DNA of 64,000 nucleotides. Source: CBDFKF01 sp965248765. GTDB taxonomy: Bacteria; Pseudomonadota; Alphaproteobacteria; VGEJ01. Made by a program: the position numbers and the translations under genes. Position 1 is the first letter of the stretch. Every line of letters begins with the position of its first letter. Below are positions 51,591 through 61,219 of the stretch, piece by piece. The DNA lies in contig CBDFKF010000004.1 in NCBI GenBank assembly GCA_965248765.1, positions 1,984,001 through 2,048,000 of the forward strand. Reading direction: 5' to 3'. The notes beneath the pieces are model-generated. The model had not been told where the DNA came from and made no database searches. It saw only the letters and a program-made list of their open reading frames with translations.

Positions 51591-52268
51591 TCAGAACCGT
51601 TCGACCCAGGGCCTCAGCTCGACCTCCGGGGCCCAGGCGCTGCGCGGCTGAGCGTGGAGCTGATAGTAGGTCTCGGCAATCGCATCGGGATCGAGTCGTG
51701 CGTCGTTGGCGTCCTTGCCGATCCCGCCGTCGATCACGATGTGCGCGACGTGAATGCCCTCGGGATGCAGCTCGCGGGCCATGCTCTGGGCCATCCCGCG
51801 CAGCCCGAACTTGCCGACGGCAAAGCCGGCCGACAGCGCGAAGCCCTTGACGCTCGCAGTCGCCCCCGTAAACAGGATGGTGCCCCGCCCCCGCGGCAGC
51901 ATCTGGCGCGCCGCCTCGCGGCCGAACAGAAAGCCGCCGAAGCACGCCTGGCGCCACGCCTGCTCGAACTCCTCAGCGCCGATATCGAGGAAGCTCTTGC
52001 GCACCCTTCCGCTCGCGTTGAAGACCGCGACCTCGATCGCGCCGAGGTCAGCCTCGACCTGGTCGAACAGCCCGACCACCGCGGCCTCGTCGGTGGCATC
52101 GACGGCATAGCCACGTGCGCTGCCGATCTCGCCTGCGATCCGATCCACCTTCTCCTTGGTTCGCGAAGCCAGGGCGACGGCGAAGCCTGCCTTGGCGAAG
52201 CGGCGCCCGAGCGCGGCTCCAAGCCCCGGCCCGACGCCGATGATAAGTGCGGTGCCGCCATCGGCCAT
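51591..52268 (-). CDS. SDR-family protein with Phe in place of the catalytic Tyr
   Basis: The 225-residue product has an SDR Rossmann fold. ALIIGVGPGLGAALGRRFAK is the cofactor loop, VDATDEAAV carries the acidic turn and VFNASGRV replaces NNAG. TILFTGATASVKG keeps a Thr/Ser near the catalytic Ser. The YxxxK position reads SAGFAVGKFGLRG, with Phe instead of Tyr but Lys kept. Without the Tyr a normal reductase reaction is unlikely, so it may bind ligand, have a different mechanism or act as a pseudoenzyme. It shares strand and a 40-base spacing with the IOR gene upstream. Confidence 0.83.
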   Translation of the reverse strand: MADGGTALIIGVGPGLGAALGRRFAKAGFAVALASRTKEKVDRIAGEIGSARGYAVDATDEAAVVGLFDQVEADLGAIEVAVFNASGRVRKSFLDIGAEEFEQAWRQACFGGFLFGREAARQMLPRGRGTILFTGATASVKGFALSAGFAVGKFGLRGMAQSMARELHPEGIHVAHIVIDGGIGKDANDARLDPDAIAETYYQLHAQPRSAWAPEVELRPWVERF

Positions 52269-52308
52269 GTGCTGATCTCCTGAGTTGCGAGTGAGCGGAT
52301 CGGGCGCC

Positions 52309-55300
52309 TTACTCGGCGGCGCTGGCTTGCGGGGCGGGGCTGCGGAAGGCGTTCAACAGCTCCGCCTCGTGTGCCCTCGCCCGCCTCAGGTGCTGCTCCT
52401 TGATGTGGCCATAGCCGCGGATTTCCTCGGGCACCGAGGCGATCTCGACGGCGAGCCCGTGGTTCTCGCGGGTGAGCCCGGCCTCGATCTCGGCGATGGT
52501 CCGCTCATAATCGGTGATCAGCTGGCGCTCCAAGCGCCGCTCCGCGGTGCGACCGAAGATGTCCAAAGGCGTGCCGCGCAGGCCCTTCAGCGCGGCGATG
52601 ACACGCAATAGGGGCAACACCCAGGGCCCGAACTCCCGCTTCTTCGGCTCACCGCTGACCTCGTCGCGCTCGGCGAGCAGCGGCGGCGCCATGTGGAAGC
52701 GCAGCTTGAAATCGCCCTCGAACTGCCGGTGCAGCCTGTCGAGGAACCGTCCGTCCGTGTAGAGGCGCGCCACCTCGTACTCATCCTTGTAGGCCAGCAG
52801 CTTGTAGTAGTAGTGCGCGATCGATTCGGCGAGACCGCCCATGCCCGGTGCGCGGTCGCGCTCGAGCGCCTCGATTCGGCGCACTAGCTCGACGTACCGG
52901 CGCGCATAGGCCGCGTTCTGATAGGCGGTCAGCTCATCGGCCCGGATCGTGACGATCTCGTCCAACGTGCGCGCCGGTGCCGGGCGCGCAATGCTCGCCA
53001 TGCGCGGCCGGGCGGCGCTGCGCACGAACTCGATGTCGTCGGCGGCGCGCCGTCCCCAGGCGAGTGCCGCCAGGTTCGCCGCCACGGCCACCGCGTTGAG
53101 CTCGATCGCGCGCTGCAAGGCCGCGAGGCTCACCGGGATCCAACCGCGCTGAAAGGCAAAGCCCAGCACGAACATGTTAGTGGCGATCGTGTCGCCGAGG
53201 AGCGCCGTCGCCAGCCCCGTCGCCTCCACGAAATCGGCATGGCCTGCGCCGGTGGCATCGACGATCCGCCGCCTGAGCTCGTCGTCGTGGAACTGGGCAT
53301 TGGCATCGAGGGTGAAGGCCGCCGTCGGCGTGAGCTGGGCGTTGATCACGGCATGGGTGCGGCCGGCCTCGGTCTTGGCCAATGCTTCGAAGCCGGCGGC
53401 CACCACAATGTCGCACCCCAGCATCGCGTCTGCCTGGCCGGCGGCGATGTTGGTCGCGTGCAGCATCTCCGCATCATCGGCGATGCGCACGTGCGATAGG
53501 ACGGCGCCGCCCTTCTGCGCCAGGCCGGTGAAATCGAGCACCGAACAGCCGCGGCCCTCGAGATGCGCCGCCATTCCCAGAATCTGGCCTATCGTCACCA
53601 CGCCGGTGCCGCCGATGCCGGTGACCAGGATGTTGTATCCCTCTGCGGCCGCCGGCAGTGCCGGCATGACCAGGCCGTCGGCCGGATCGCTGGACGCCGT
53701 CGCCGGCTGAGCCCGCGGCTTGCGCACCCCGCCGCCGTGGACCGTGACGAAGCTCGGGCAGAAGCCGTTCACGCAGGAATAGTCCTTGTTGCACGAGGAC
53801 TGATTGATCACCCGCTTGCGGCCGAACTCGGTCTCCAGCGGCTCAACCGAGAGGCAGTTCGATTTGACGCTGCAGTCTCCGCAGCCCTCGCATACCGCCT
53901 CGTTGATGAAGGCGCGCTTGGCGGGATCGGGGAACGTGCCGCGCTTGCGCCGGCGCCGCTTCTCGGCGGCGCAGGTCTGATCGTAGATCAGCGCCGATAC
54001 GCCCTCTTCTTCGCGCAATTCGCGCTGCACCGCATCGAGGGCATCGCGGTGATGGATGGTCACGTCCGGCGCGAACGCCGCCCCGACGGGGTATTTGTCG
54101 GGCTCGTCGCTGACGACAGCGATACGATGCACCCCTTCGGCACGGAGCTGGCGGCTGATATCGGCGACGCTTAAATGGCCTTCGACCGGCTGGCCGCCGG
54201 TCATCGCCACCGCGTCGTTGTAGAGGATCTTGTACGTGATGTTGGCCTTGGCCGAGACCGCCGCCCGCACTGCCAACAGGCCGGAGTGATAGTAAGTGCC
54301 GTCGCCGAGGTTGGCGAAGACGTGCGGTATGTCGGTGAACGGCGCGAGCCCGATCCAGCTTGCCCCCTCGCCGCCCATGTGCGTGAAGGTCTCGGTGTTG
54401 CGGTCCATCCACAACACCATGTAGTGGCAGCCGATGCCCGCCAGCGCCGTGCTGCCCTCGGGCACCTTGGTCGAGCTGTTGTGTGGACAACCTGAACAGA
54501 AATAGGGGGTGCGGGTGAGCGGTGCCTGGTTTTGGGTGAGGGCCGCTTCCTTGGCCTCGAGAAAGGCGAGGCGCTCGCGGATCCGCTCGCTGGTGAAGAA
54601 ACGATCGACGCGCGCTGCGACGACCCGGGCGATGCGCGCCGGCGTAAGCTCTCCGGCTGACGGCAACAGCCACTCGCCGTTCTCATCGAACTTGCCGACC
54701 ACGCGCGGCCGTGCCGTCGCGCTCCAATTGTAGAGCTGCTCCTTGAGCTGGTTCTCGATGACCGCGCGCTTCTCCTCGATCACCAGCACCTCTTCCAGGC
54801 CCTCGGCGAACTGCCGGACGCCCTCACGCTCGAGCGGCCATGCCATCCCCACCTTGTAGACCCGCAATCCGAGCTCGGCCGCCAGCGCCTCGTCGATGCC
54901 AAGGTCATCGAGCGCCTGGCGGACATCGAGATAGGACTTGCCGGTGGTGACAATGCCGAAGCGCGGGCGCGGGGTGTCGATGACCACCGAATCGAGGCGA
55001 TTGGCGCGAGCGAAGGCGAGCGCGGCATAGAGCTTGTGCTCCATCAGGCGGTGTTCCTGCTCGAGGCGGTCATCGGGCCAGCGGATGTGCACGCCGCCCT
55101 CCAGCGGCTCGAAGTCGTCGGGCATGACAATCTTGATTCGGTCCCGATCGATGTCGATCGAGGCGGCGCTCTCGACCGTTTGGGTCACCAGCTTTTGGCC
55201 AACCCACACCCCGGCATAGCGCGACATCGCGAAGCCGAGCAGCCCGAAATCGATGATCTCCTGCACACTCGCCGGGTGCAGCACCGGCATCATCGCCGAA

Positions 55301-55791
55301 GAAAAGGCGTACTCACTCTGGTGTGCGGTCGTCGATGAGGCGGCGGCGTGGTCGTCGCCGGCGAGCGCCAGTACCCCGCCGTGCGGCGACGTGCCGGCCA
55401 TGTTGGCGTGCTTGAACACATCGCCGCAGCGGTCGACGCCGGGACCCTTGCCGTACCACATACCGAACACGCCATCGTAGCGGCTGCCGGGGAACAGGCC
55501 GGTCTGTTGACTGCCCCACACCGCCGTCGCCGCGAGGTCTTCGTTAACCCCCGGCACGAACGTCACGTGGTGCTCATCGAGGAACCGGCGGGCCTGCCAC
55601 AACGACTGGTCGAGTGTGCCGAGCGGCGAGCCGCGGTAGCCGGAGATGAAGCCGCCCGTGTTCAGGCCGGCGGCGGCATCGCGCTGGCGTTGCATGAGGG
55701 CAAGGCGCACAAGCGCCTGGTTGCCGCCTATGAAGACCCGACCCGAGGTCGCCGAGTACTTGTCGTCTAGGGTGACGGCGGCAAGCGGCAT
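52309..55791 (-). CDS. Indolepyruvate ferredoxin oxidoreductase family protein, fused alpha-gamma type
   Basis: The 1160-residue protein joins the thiamine-dependent oxidoreductase domains in one chain. Residues ~1-400 are the pyrimidine-binding part (GNQALVRLAL, YRGSPLGTLDQ). ~430-620 is the TPP-binding part, with ANLGDGTYYHSG and NDAVAMTGGQPVEG. A ferredoxin-like cluster follows, with AVCEGCGDCSVKSNC and SSCNKDYSCVNGFC. ~725-950 is the gamma domain (ITGIGGTGVVTIGQILGMAA-like), and a C-terminal helical region ends the chain. It oxidatively decarboxylates aryl or branched 2-oxo acids to acyl-CoA with ferredoxin as acceptor. Length and order fit the proteobacterial fused IOR. It is divergent from the epimerase at 56046. 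Confidence 0.93.
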   Translation of the reverse strand: MPLAAVTLDDKYSATSGRVFIGGNQALVRLALMQRQRDAAAGLNTGGFISGYRGSPLGTLDQSLWQARRFLDEHHVTFVPGVNEDLAATAVWGSQQTGLFPGSRYDGVFGMWYGKGPGVDRCGDVFKHANMAGTSPHGGVLALAGDDHAAASSTTAHQSEYAFSSAMMPVLHPASVQEIIDFGLLGFAMSRYAGVWVGQKLVTQTVESAASIDIDRDRIKIVMPDDFEPLEGGVHIRWPDDRLEQEHRLMEHKLYAALAFARANRLDSVVIDTPRPRFGIVTTGKSYLDVRQALDDLGIDEALAAELGLRVYKVGMAWPLEREGVRQFAEGLEEVLVIEEKRAVIENQLKEQLYNWSATARPRVVGKFDENGEWLLPSAGELTPARIARVVAARVDRFFTSERIRERLAFLEAKEAALTQNQAPLTRTPYFCSGCPHNSSTKVPEGSTALAGIGCHYMVLWMDRNTETFTHMGGEGASWIGLAPFTDIPHVFANLGDGTYYHSGLLAVRAAVSAKANITYKILYNDAVAMTGGQPVEGHLSVADISRQLRAEGVHRIAVVSDEPDKYPVGAAFAPDVTIHHRDALDAVQRELREEEGVSALIYDQTCAAEKRRRRKRGTFPDPAKRAFINEAVCEGCGDCSVKSNCLSVEPLETEFGRKRVINQSSCNKDYSCVNGFCPSFVTVHGGGVRKPRAQPATASSDPADGLVMPALPAAAEGYNILVTGIGGTGVVTIGQILGMAAHLEGRGCSVLDFTGLAQKGGAVLSHVRIADDAEMLHATNIAAGQADAMLGCDIVVAAGFEALAKTEAGRTHAVINAQLTPTAAFTLDANAQFHDDELRRRIVDATGAGHADFVEATGLATALLGDTIATNMFVLGFAFQRGWIPVSLAALQRAIELNAVAVAANLAALAWGRRAADDIEFVRSAARPRMASIARPAPARTLDEIVTIRADELTAYQNAAYARRYVELVRRIEALERDRAPGMGGLAESIAHYYYKLLAYKDEYEVARLYTDGRFLDRLHRQFEGDFKLRFHMAPPLLAERDEVSGEPKKREFGPWVLPLLRVIAALKGLRGTPLDIFGRTAERRLERQLITDYERTIAEIEAGLTRENHGLAVEIASVPEEIRGYGHIKEQHLRRARAHEAELLNAFRSPAPQASAAE

Positions 55792-56045
55792 TCCCTGTTC
55801 CTAGGTGTCCCGATCCTCGGCCAACGGCCGATCCCGAAATATGTAAGGTCGACTGACCTACCTCGCCAGTCGGACCCCGCGTGACCGGCCGTCATTATAG
55901 GGGAATATGTACCGGGCGGCGGTCCCGGCCAGCCCGCCGCGTGATCCAGCGTTAACCATCCGCGCGGGGGATGATTTTCGCCCGGCCGCAGTCTAATGTG
56001 TCGGCGGTCGTGCGCGCCTCGTTTACTACCCGCGGAGCCCCCTGA
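55792..56045. promoter_or_regulatory. Divergent intergenic region between IOR and epimerase genes
   Basis: The 254 bases hold promoters for both directions. A CATTATAGGGGAATATGTA stretch near 55894-55912 is the most AT-rich part and contains TATAG and AATAT -10-like hexamers. No clear operator or palindrome was found. Confidence 0.35.
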
Positions 56046-57026
56046 ATGCCCGTTCTGGTTACCGGTGCAGCCGGTTTCATTGGCTATCACGTCGCGGCTG
56101 CGCTGTTGGCGCGCGGCGAGGACGTGGTTGGGGTCGACAACTTGAGCGCGTATTACAACGTCTCGCTCAAGGAAGCGCGCCTGGCTGTGCTGGGGGAGCA
56201 ACGTGGTTTTCGCTTCGAACGCGCTGATATCGCCGATCGCGCCCAGATGAAGGCGTTGATCGCCAAACACGATGGGATCCGCCGCATCGTCCACCTCGCC
56301 GCGCAGGCCGGCGTCCGCCATTCCCTGACCCACCCGTTCGACTACGCCGAGGCCAACCTCATCGGTCATCTTGTGATGCTGGAGCTGTGCCGAGAGCTCG
56401 CCGACTTTGAGCATCTGGTCTATGCCAGCTCCAGCTCGGTCTACGGCGGCAATACCAAGATGCCGTTCGCCGTCGAGGATCGGGTCGACGCGCCGATCTC
56501 GCTCTACGCCGCGACGAAGAAAGCCGACGAGCTCATGAGCACCTGCTACAGCCACCTCTACGGCATTCCCCAGACCGGCTTGCGCTTCTTCACCGTTTAC
56601 GGGCCCTGGGGCCGGCCCGACATGGCCATGTTCATTTTCACCAAGGCGATTCTGGCGGGGGAGCCCCTGCATATCTTCAATCATGGCGACATGATGCGCG
56701 ACTTCACCTACATCGACGACATCGTTGCCGGCGTCCTCGCCGCGCTCGACAGGCCGCCCGCAGCAGCCGACGACGCGCCCGCCCACCGCATCTACAACCT
56801 CGGCAACAGTCAGTCCGAGCCGCTTTTGCGCGTGATATCGCTGCTCGAAGAGGCGCTCGGCAAGAGCGCCGAACGCGTGCTCGAGCCGATGCCCCCCGGT
56901 GATGTAAAGGAGACGTACGCCGACATCGAAACGGCCCGTCGCGACCTTGGTTTTGCGCCGGCGACGCCGATCGAGGTCGGCGTTCCGCGCTTCGTCGCCT
57001 GGTACCGCGAGCACCATGGAGTCTGA
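56046..57026 (+). CDS. NAD-dependent epimerase, UDP-glucuronate 4-epimerase-like
   Basis: The 326-residue extended SDR has VTGAAGFIGYHVAAALLARG as the NAD loop, and VDNLSAYYNVSLKEARLAVL is typical of UDP-glucuronate/galacturonate epimerases. HLAAQAGVRHS, YASSSSVYGG and SLYAATKKADE (the YxxxK pair) follow. GLRFFTVYGPWGRPDMAMF confirms the subfamily. The enzyme makes UDP-galacturonate for polysaccharide or lipopolysaccharide. Its last codons overlap the ATG of the oligopeptidase gene by 11 bases, although the pathways are unrelated. Confidence 0.9.
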   Translation: MPVLVTGAAGFIGYHVAAALLARGEDVVGVDNLSAYYNVSLKEARLAVLGEQRGFRFERADIADRAQMKALIAKHDGIRRIVHLAAQAGVRHSLTHPFDYAEANLIGHLVMLELCRELADFEHLVYASSSSVYGGNTKMPFAVEDRVDAPISLYAATKKADELMSTCYSHLYGIPQTGLRFFTVYGPWGRPDMAMFIFTKAILAGEPLHIFNHGDMMRDFTYIDDIVAGVLAALDRPPAAADDAPAHRIYNLGNSQSEPLLRVISLLEEALGKSAERVLEPMPPGDVKETYADIETARRDLGFAPATPIEVGVPRFVAWYREHHGV

Positions 57027-58836
57027 GGCCAAGGCAGTTGCGCGCCCTGAGCTCGGCGCGCTACCCGAGTGGAATCTCTCCGATCTCTTTCCCGGCCCCG
57101 ACTCCCCGGAGCTGGAGGGCGCGCTTAGCCAGGCGGCCACGGATGCCGGGGACTTCAACGCCCGTCACGCCGGGCGTATCGCCGCGCTTGACGGCGCGGC
57201 GCTCGGCACCGCCATCGCTGAGTACGAGGCACTCCAGGACCGCCTCGGCCGCATCGCCAGCTTCGCCCACCTCACCTACGCCGGCGATATGGCCGATGCG
57301 GCGACCGGGCGCTTCTTCCAGAATACCCAAGAGCGCCTCAACGACATCCTGACCCACCTGCTGTTCTTCACCCTTGAGCTGAACCGGCTCGATGATGGGA
57401 AGATGAGCGAGCTGCTCGCTGCGCCGGCGTGCGCCCACTACGGCCCGTGGCTGCGCGATGTCCGCGTCTTCCGGCCCTACCAGCTCTCCGATGAGGTTGA
57501 GCGGCTCCTCCACGAGAAAGAGGTGACCGGCCGCGCCGCTTGGGTCCGCCTGTTCGACGAGACCGCCGCGGGTTTGAGCGTTGGCATCGACGGCCACGAC
57601 CTGACCTTGGAGGAGGGGCTCGACCGTCTCACCGATGAGGACGCGGCGAAGCGGCGGGCGGCGGCCCAGGCGCTGGGCGCCGTGTTCGCCGACAACGTCC
57701 GGCTATTCGCGCTGATCACCAACACGCTTGCCAAGGACAAGGCCATCGAGGACCGCGTGCGCGGCTACCCCTCGCCCGATGCGCCCCGCCACCTCGCCAA
57801 CCAGGTCGAGCCGGAGGTGGTTGAAGCGCTGGTGACCGCTGTGCGCGAGGCCTTTCCCCGGCTGTCCCACCGCTACTACAAGCTCAAGGCGCGGTGGTTC
57901 GGCGCCGAGCAGCTCGACTATTGGGACCGCAACGCGCCGCTGCCCGAGGCCGATGAGCGGCTGTTCCCGTGGGATGAGGCGCGCGACACGGTGCTCGACG
58001 CCTACGGCCGCTTCTCGCCAGAGCTCGCCGCCATCGGCCGCGATTTCTTCGAGAAGCCCTGGATCGATGCCCCGGTGCGCCCCGGCAAGGCGCCGGGCGC
58101 CTTTGCCCATCCCACTGTGCCGAGCGCCCACCCGTATCTCTTGCTCAACTACCTCGGCAAGAGCCGCGATGTGATGACGCTCGCCCACGAGCTCGGCCAC
58201 GGCGTCCACCAGGTGCTGGCCGCCGGCCAGGGGGCGCTGATGGCCGATACCCCGCTGACCCTGGCCGAGACGGCCTCCGTCTTCGGCGAGCAGCTCACCT
58301 TCCGGGCCTTGCTCGAGGGTGAGACGGATCCGACGCGCCGGCGCATCATGCTCGCCGGCAAGGTCGAGGACATGCTCAACACGGTCGTCCGCCAGACCGC
58401 CTTCTACGAGTTCGAGCGCCGCCTGCACGCCGAGCGTGCGGGAGGCGAGTTATCGGCCGAACGGATCGGCGAAATCTGGTTCGACATCCAGCACGAGAGC
58501 CTCGGGCCCGCCATCAGCTTCGGCCCCGAGTACGCGACGTTCTGGTGCTACATCCCGCACTTCATCCACTCGCCGTTCTACGTCTACGCCTACGCCTTCG
58601 GCGATTGTCTGGTTAATGCGCTCTACGCCACGTACCAGGAGAACGCGGCCGGCTTCGAGGCGCGCTATCTGGAGATGCTGCGGTCTGGCGGCCGCCTGCA
58701 CCACCGCGAGCTCTTGGCGCCATTCGGGCTCGATGCGAGCGAGCCTGACTTCTGGTCGCGCGGGCTTGGCATCATCGCCGCCTTCATCGACGATCTTGAG
58801 GCTGACTCGGGGCGGTCCGAGCCTGCGAAGACATGA
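57016..58836 (+). CDS. pepF: M3-family oligoendopeptidase F
   Basis: The 606-residue cytoplasmic metallopeptidase begins with PEWNLSDLFPG, the PepF N-terminal signature. It carries the zinc site MTLAHELGHGVHQVLA (HExxH) and, downstream, TLAETASVFGEQL with the third Glu ligand. GPEYATFWCYIPHFIHSPFY is the typical substrate-cleft block. It degrades 7-17-residue peptides and signal peptides. ATG 57016 lies inside the end of the epimerase gene. Its stop overlaps the UbiB-like gene by four bases. Confidence 0.93.
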   Translation: MESEAKAVARPELGALPEWNLSDLFPGPDSPELEGALSQAATDAGDFNARHAGRIAALDGAALGTAIAEYEALQDRLGRIASFAHLTYAGDMADAATGRFFQNTQERLNDILTHLLFFTLELNRLDDGKMSELLAAPACAHYGPWLRDVRVFRPYQLSDEVERLLHEKEVTGRAAWVRLFDETAAGLSVGIDGHDLTLEEGLDRLTDEDAAKRRAAAQALGAVFADNVRLFALITNTLAKDKAIEDRVRGYPSPDAPRHLANQVEPEVVEALVTAVREAFPRLSHRYYKLKARWFGAEQLDYWDRNAPLPEADERLFPWDEARDTVLDAYGRFSPELAAIGRDFFEKPWIDAPVRPGKAPGAFAHPTVPSAHPYLLLNYLGKSRDVMTLAHELGHGVHQVLAAGQGALMADTPLTLAETASVFGEQLTFRALLEGETDPTRRRIMLAGKVEDMLNTVVRQTAFYEFERRLHAERAGGELSAERIGEIWFDIQHESLGPAISFGPEYATFWCYIPHFIHSPFYVYAYAFGDCLVNALYATYQENAAGFEARYLEMLRSGGRLHHRELLAPFGLDASEPDFWSRGLGIIAAFIDDLEADSGRSEPAKT

Positions 58837-60182
58837 GCGAGCGGTCTGAGAACGACACCCTGACCGGCCGGATGCGCCGCTACACCCGGGTCTCGACCGC
58901 GGTCGGGGGGCTTGCCGCGCGCCTCGCCGGCGAACGCTACCTCGGTGTGCCGCTCGACAAGGGCCGCCACGCGGCCGATCTGCGTCAGGCCTTGGGGGGC
59001 CTCAAGGGGCCGCTCATGAAGGTCGCGCAGATCCTGTCGACTATTCCGCAGGCACTGCCCCGCGAGTACGCAGAGGAGCTGGCTCAGCTTCAGGCGAACG
59101 CGCCGGCGATGGGCTGGCCATTCGTCAAACGCCGCATGTCGGCTGAGCTCGGCCCCGACTGGCAGGGCCGGTTCGCCTCGTTCGAGCGAGATGCCGCCGC
59201 CGCCGCTTCGCTCGGCCAAGTGCATCGCGCGGTCGCGCATGATGGCCGGCAGCTCGCCTGCAAGCTGCAGTACCCGGACATGGCATCCGCGGTCGAGGCC
59301 GATCTCGGCCAGCTACGGCTGATATTCTCGATCTATCGCCGCTACGACCGCAGCATCGATCCGAGCCAGATTCACGCCGAGATCGGCGAGCGGCTGCGCG
59401 AGGAGCTCGACTACGAGCGCGAGCTTAAGCATGTCCACCTCTACCGGGCCATGCTAGCGCCGGAGACCGACATCCATGTCGCAGAACCGCTGACCGAACT
59501 CTGCACTCGCCGCCTTCTAACGACGACGTGGCTCGAGGGCCGGCCGTTGCTCAGCTTCAAGGAGGCCGATCAGGACGTCCGCAACCGCCTCGCGGAGCTC
59601 CTGTTCCGCGCCTGGTACGTGCCCTTCTACCACTACGGCGCGATCCACGCCGATCCCCATCTCGGCAACTACAGCGTCCGCGCCGATCACGCGCTCAACC
59701 TCCTCGACTTCGGCTGTATCCGGGTGTTCGAGCCGAAGTTCGTGCGCGGGGTGATCGACCTTTACCACTCGCTCGAGCGCGGCGACCGCGACCTCGCCGT
59801 TCATGCTTACGAAACCTGGGGCTTCACCGGGCTCTCGACCGAGGTGATTGATACGCTCAACCTCTGGGCGAAGTTCGTCTACGCCCCGCTCCTGGAGGAT
59901 CGCGCCCGGCGTATCCAGGAGTTCGATTCCGGCACGGTCTACGGCGTCGAGGTGGCCGAACAGGTCCACCGCGGCTTACGCGAGCACGGTGGGGTGACTC
60001 CGCCCCGCGAGTTCGTCTTCATGGACCGCGCCGCCATCGGCCTAGGCGGTGTCTTCCTCCACCTCAAGGCCGAGATCAACTGGCACCGGCTGTTCCACGA
60101 GCTGATCGAAGGCTTCGACGAGGATAAGCTGGTCAAACGCCAAACCGCCACCCTCAAGAAGGCCGGCCTGCCGCTGCCTTAG
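58833..60182 (+). CDS. ABC1/AarF/UbiB-family atypical kinase
   Basis: The 449-residue protein has the UbiB-like fold. The N-terminal KxGQ signature appears as GPLMKVAQILSTIPQALPRE, with Ala for Gly. The Ala-rich nucleotide loop is AAAASLGQVHRAV. ACKLQYP carries the Lys, HADPHLGNYSV has the catalytic Asp and Asn, and LLDFGCIRVF is the DFG. No C-terminal membrane helices are evident. Family members act as small-molecule ATPases supporting ubiquinone or other lipid metabolism. Coupling to pepF by ATGA is seen. The Ala substitution in KxGQ matters because changes there alter nucleotide preference in the family. Confidence 0.88.
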   Translation: MSERSENDTLTGRMRRYTRVSTAVGGLAARLAGERYLGVPLDKGRHAADLRQALGGLKGPLMKVAQILSTIPQALPREYAEELAQLQANAPAMGWPFVKRRMSAELGPDWQGRFASFERDAAAAASLGQVHRAVAHDGRQLACKLQYPDMASAVEADLGQLRLIFSIYRRYDRSIDPSQIHAEIGERLREELDYERELKHVHLYRAMLAPETDIHVAEPLTELCTRRLLTTTWLEGRPLLSFKEADQDVRNRLAELLFRAWYVPFYHYGAIHADPHLGNYSVRADHALNLLDFGCIRVFEPKFVRGVIDLYHSLERGDRDLAVHAYETWGFTGLSTEVIDTLNLWAKFVYAPLLEDRARRIQEFDSGTVYGVEVAEQVHRGLREHGGVTPPREFVFMDRAAIGLGGVFLHLKAEINWHRLFHELIEGFDEDKLVKRQTATLKKAGLPLP

Positions 60183-60197
60183 TTCGCAGACCGCCTC

Positions 60198-60697
60198 TCA
60201 CTCCGGCGCGGTCGCGGCACCGGTGTGCCGGCGATAGATTGTTGCTGGGCCCCTGATCGACTCGGTCGTCCCGATCGCGCGCCATCCTCGGCGCTCCAGA
60301 ATGCGCTCGGCCGCGTCCGTCGAGGTGTAGACCGACTCGAAGCCAGGCGGGCAGCTTCTTCCTCAACGGCCTCAACGAGCGCCGTCCCGACACCCCTGCC
60401 TTGATGGTCCTTGCCGACCAGCACGGCCGCCAGCCAGGGGCCTGCGCCAATTTCACTGCCGACCGACTCGGCCTTGAGCGCCGCGGTGCCAAGCACTGCG
60501 TCATCCATTGTCAAGGCCACCAAGCAGAGCGGCAACGTGTCGCGGCTGCGACAAGCCGCCAGATCGGTCTCCGCGTCACCCCGGCCCTCGGGGCCATACC
60601 AAGGTGTCCACTCCTCGACGAACCACCGTGCGAGCACGGGCGCCACCTCGGGCACCTGCAACAGGTGCACGATGCGGATATCTTGACGAGAGGTCAT
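60198..60697 (-). pseudogene. GNAT N-acetyltransferase, frameshifted
   Basis: The first ~117 codons give a GNAT fold. The acetyl-CoA loop is VLVGKDHQGRGVGTALVEAV, equivalent to Q/R-x-x-G-x-G/A, after the strand GPWLAA. Near 60345 the frame shifts. The expected continuation GFESVYTSTDAAERILERRG and WRAIGTTESIRGPATIYRRH lies in another frame, ending at 60198. A single-base loss in GCCTGGCTTCGAG explains it. The intact form would be about 165 residues. The substrate is unknown. Confidence 0.8.
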
Positions 60698-60783
60698 GCC
60701 AGGCTACTTCGTGCACCGGCCTCCATGCGGCCATGGGCGCGCGGTATCCCGAGTCTACGTCCATCGCGCGGCTCGGATAATCT

Positions 60784-60821
60784 CCCTCTCCCGTCTGCGG
60801 GAGAGGGCCGGGGTGAGGGTG
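60784..60821. repeat. CTCTCCC palindromic repeat, copy C
   Basis: CCCTCTCCCGTCTGCGGGAG begins a stem closed by GGGAGAGGG, followed by CCGGGGTGAGGGTG. It is the most compact of the three copies, between the GNAT and DUF1244 genes. Confidence 0.8.
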
Positions 60822-60851
60822 CGGCCTGGCAGCCTCCGCCCGCGCAGGGTC

Positions 60852-61157
60852 TCAGTGCTTGCCCTTGGCCGCCCCGGCCGCCTCGAACGCGGCCCGTTGC
60901 TCGGGCGTCGCCTCGGTTTGGTACTTCGCCTTCCACTCCGGGTACGGCATACCGTAAACGATCTCGCGCGCTTGTTCGTAGCTGAGCTCGAGGCCCTTGT
61001 CCTCGGCCGCCGCGCGGTACCATTTCGAGAGACAGTTGCGGCAAAAGTCGGCGAGGTTCATCAGATCGATGTTCTGCACGTCTGGACGCGACCGCAGGTG
61101 CTCGACCAGCGTGCGGAAGGCCGCCGCCTCCAACTCGGTTCGGGTGTTCTGGTCCAT
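60852..61157 (-). CDS. DUF1244-domain protein
   Basis: The 101-residue product matches the DUF1244 family of small helical proteins common in proteobacteria. The family signature LADFCRNCLSKWYRAAAEDK has the paired Cys. YEQAREIVYGMPYPEWKAKY follows, and a Lys/His tail ends it. The ATG at 61157 is preferred because GGAGGAAAGG lies directly in front; the ATG at 61169 would itself form part of that site. Function is unknown; the CxxC-like pair suggests metal or redox binding. Confidence 0.88.
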   Translation of the reverse strand: MDQNTRTELEAAAFRTLVEHLRSRPDVQNIDLMNLADFCRNCLSKWYRAAAEDKGLELSYEQAREIVYGMPYPEWKAKYQTEATPEQRAAFEAAGAAKGKH

Positions 61158-61219
61158 CCTTTCCTCCATCCACGCGGTCCCGCGTAAAGCGATGTGGTGA
61201 GACTCTGCCTAGAATACCC

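Noticed and set aside
55767..57158. 463-codon minus-strand ORF across the IOR/epimerase boundary
   Set aside because: It is antisense to the epimerase and oligopeptidase genes, whose motifs are complete; it has no recognisable domain.
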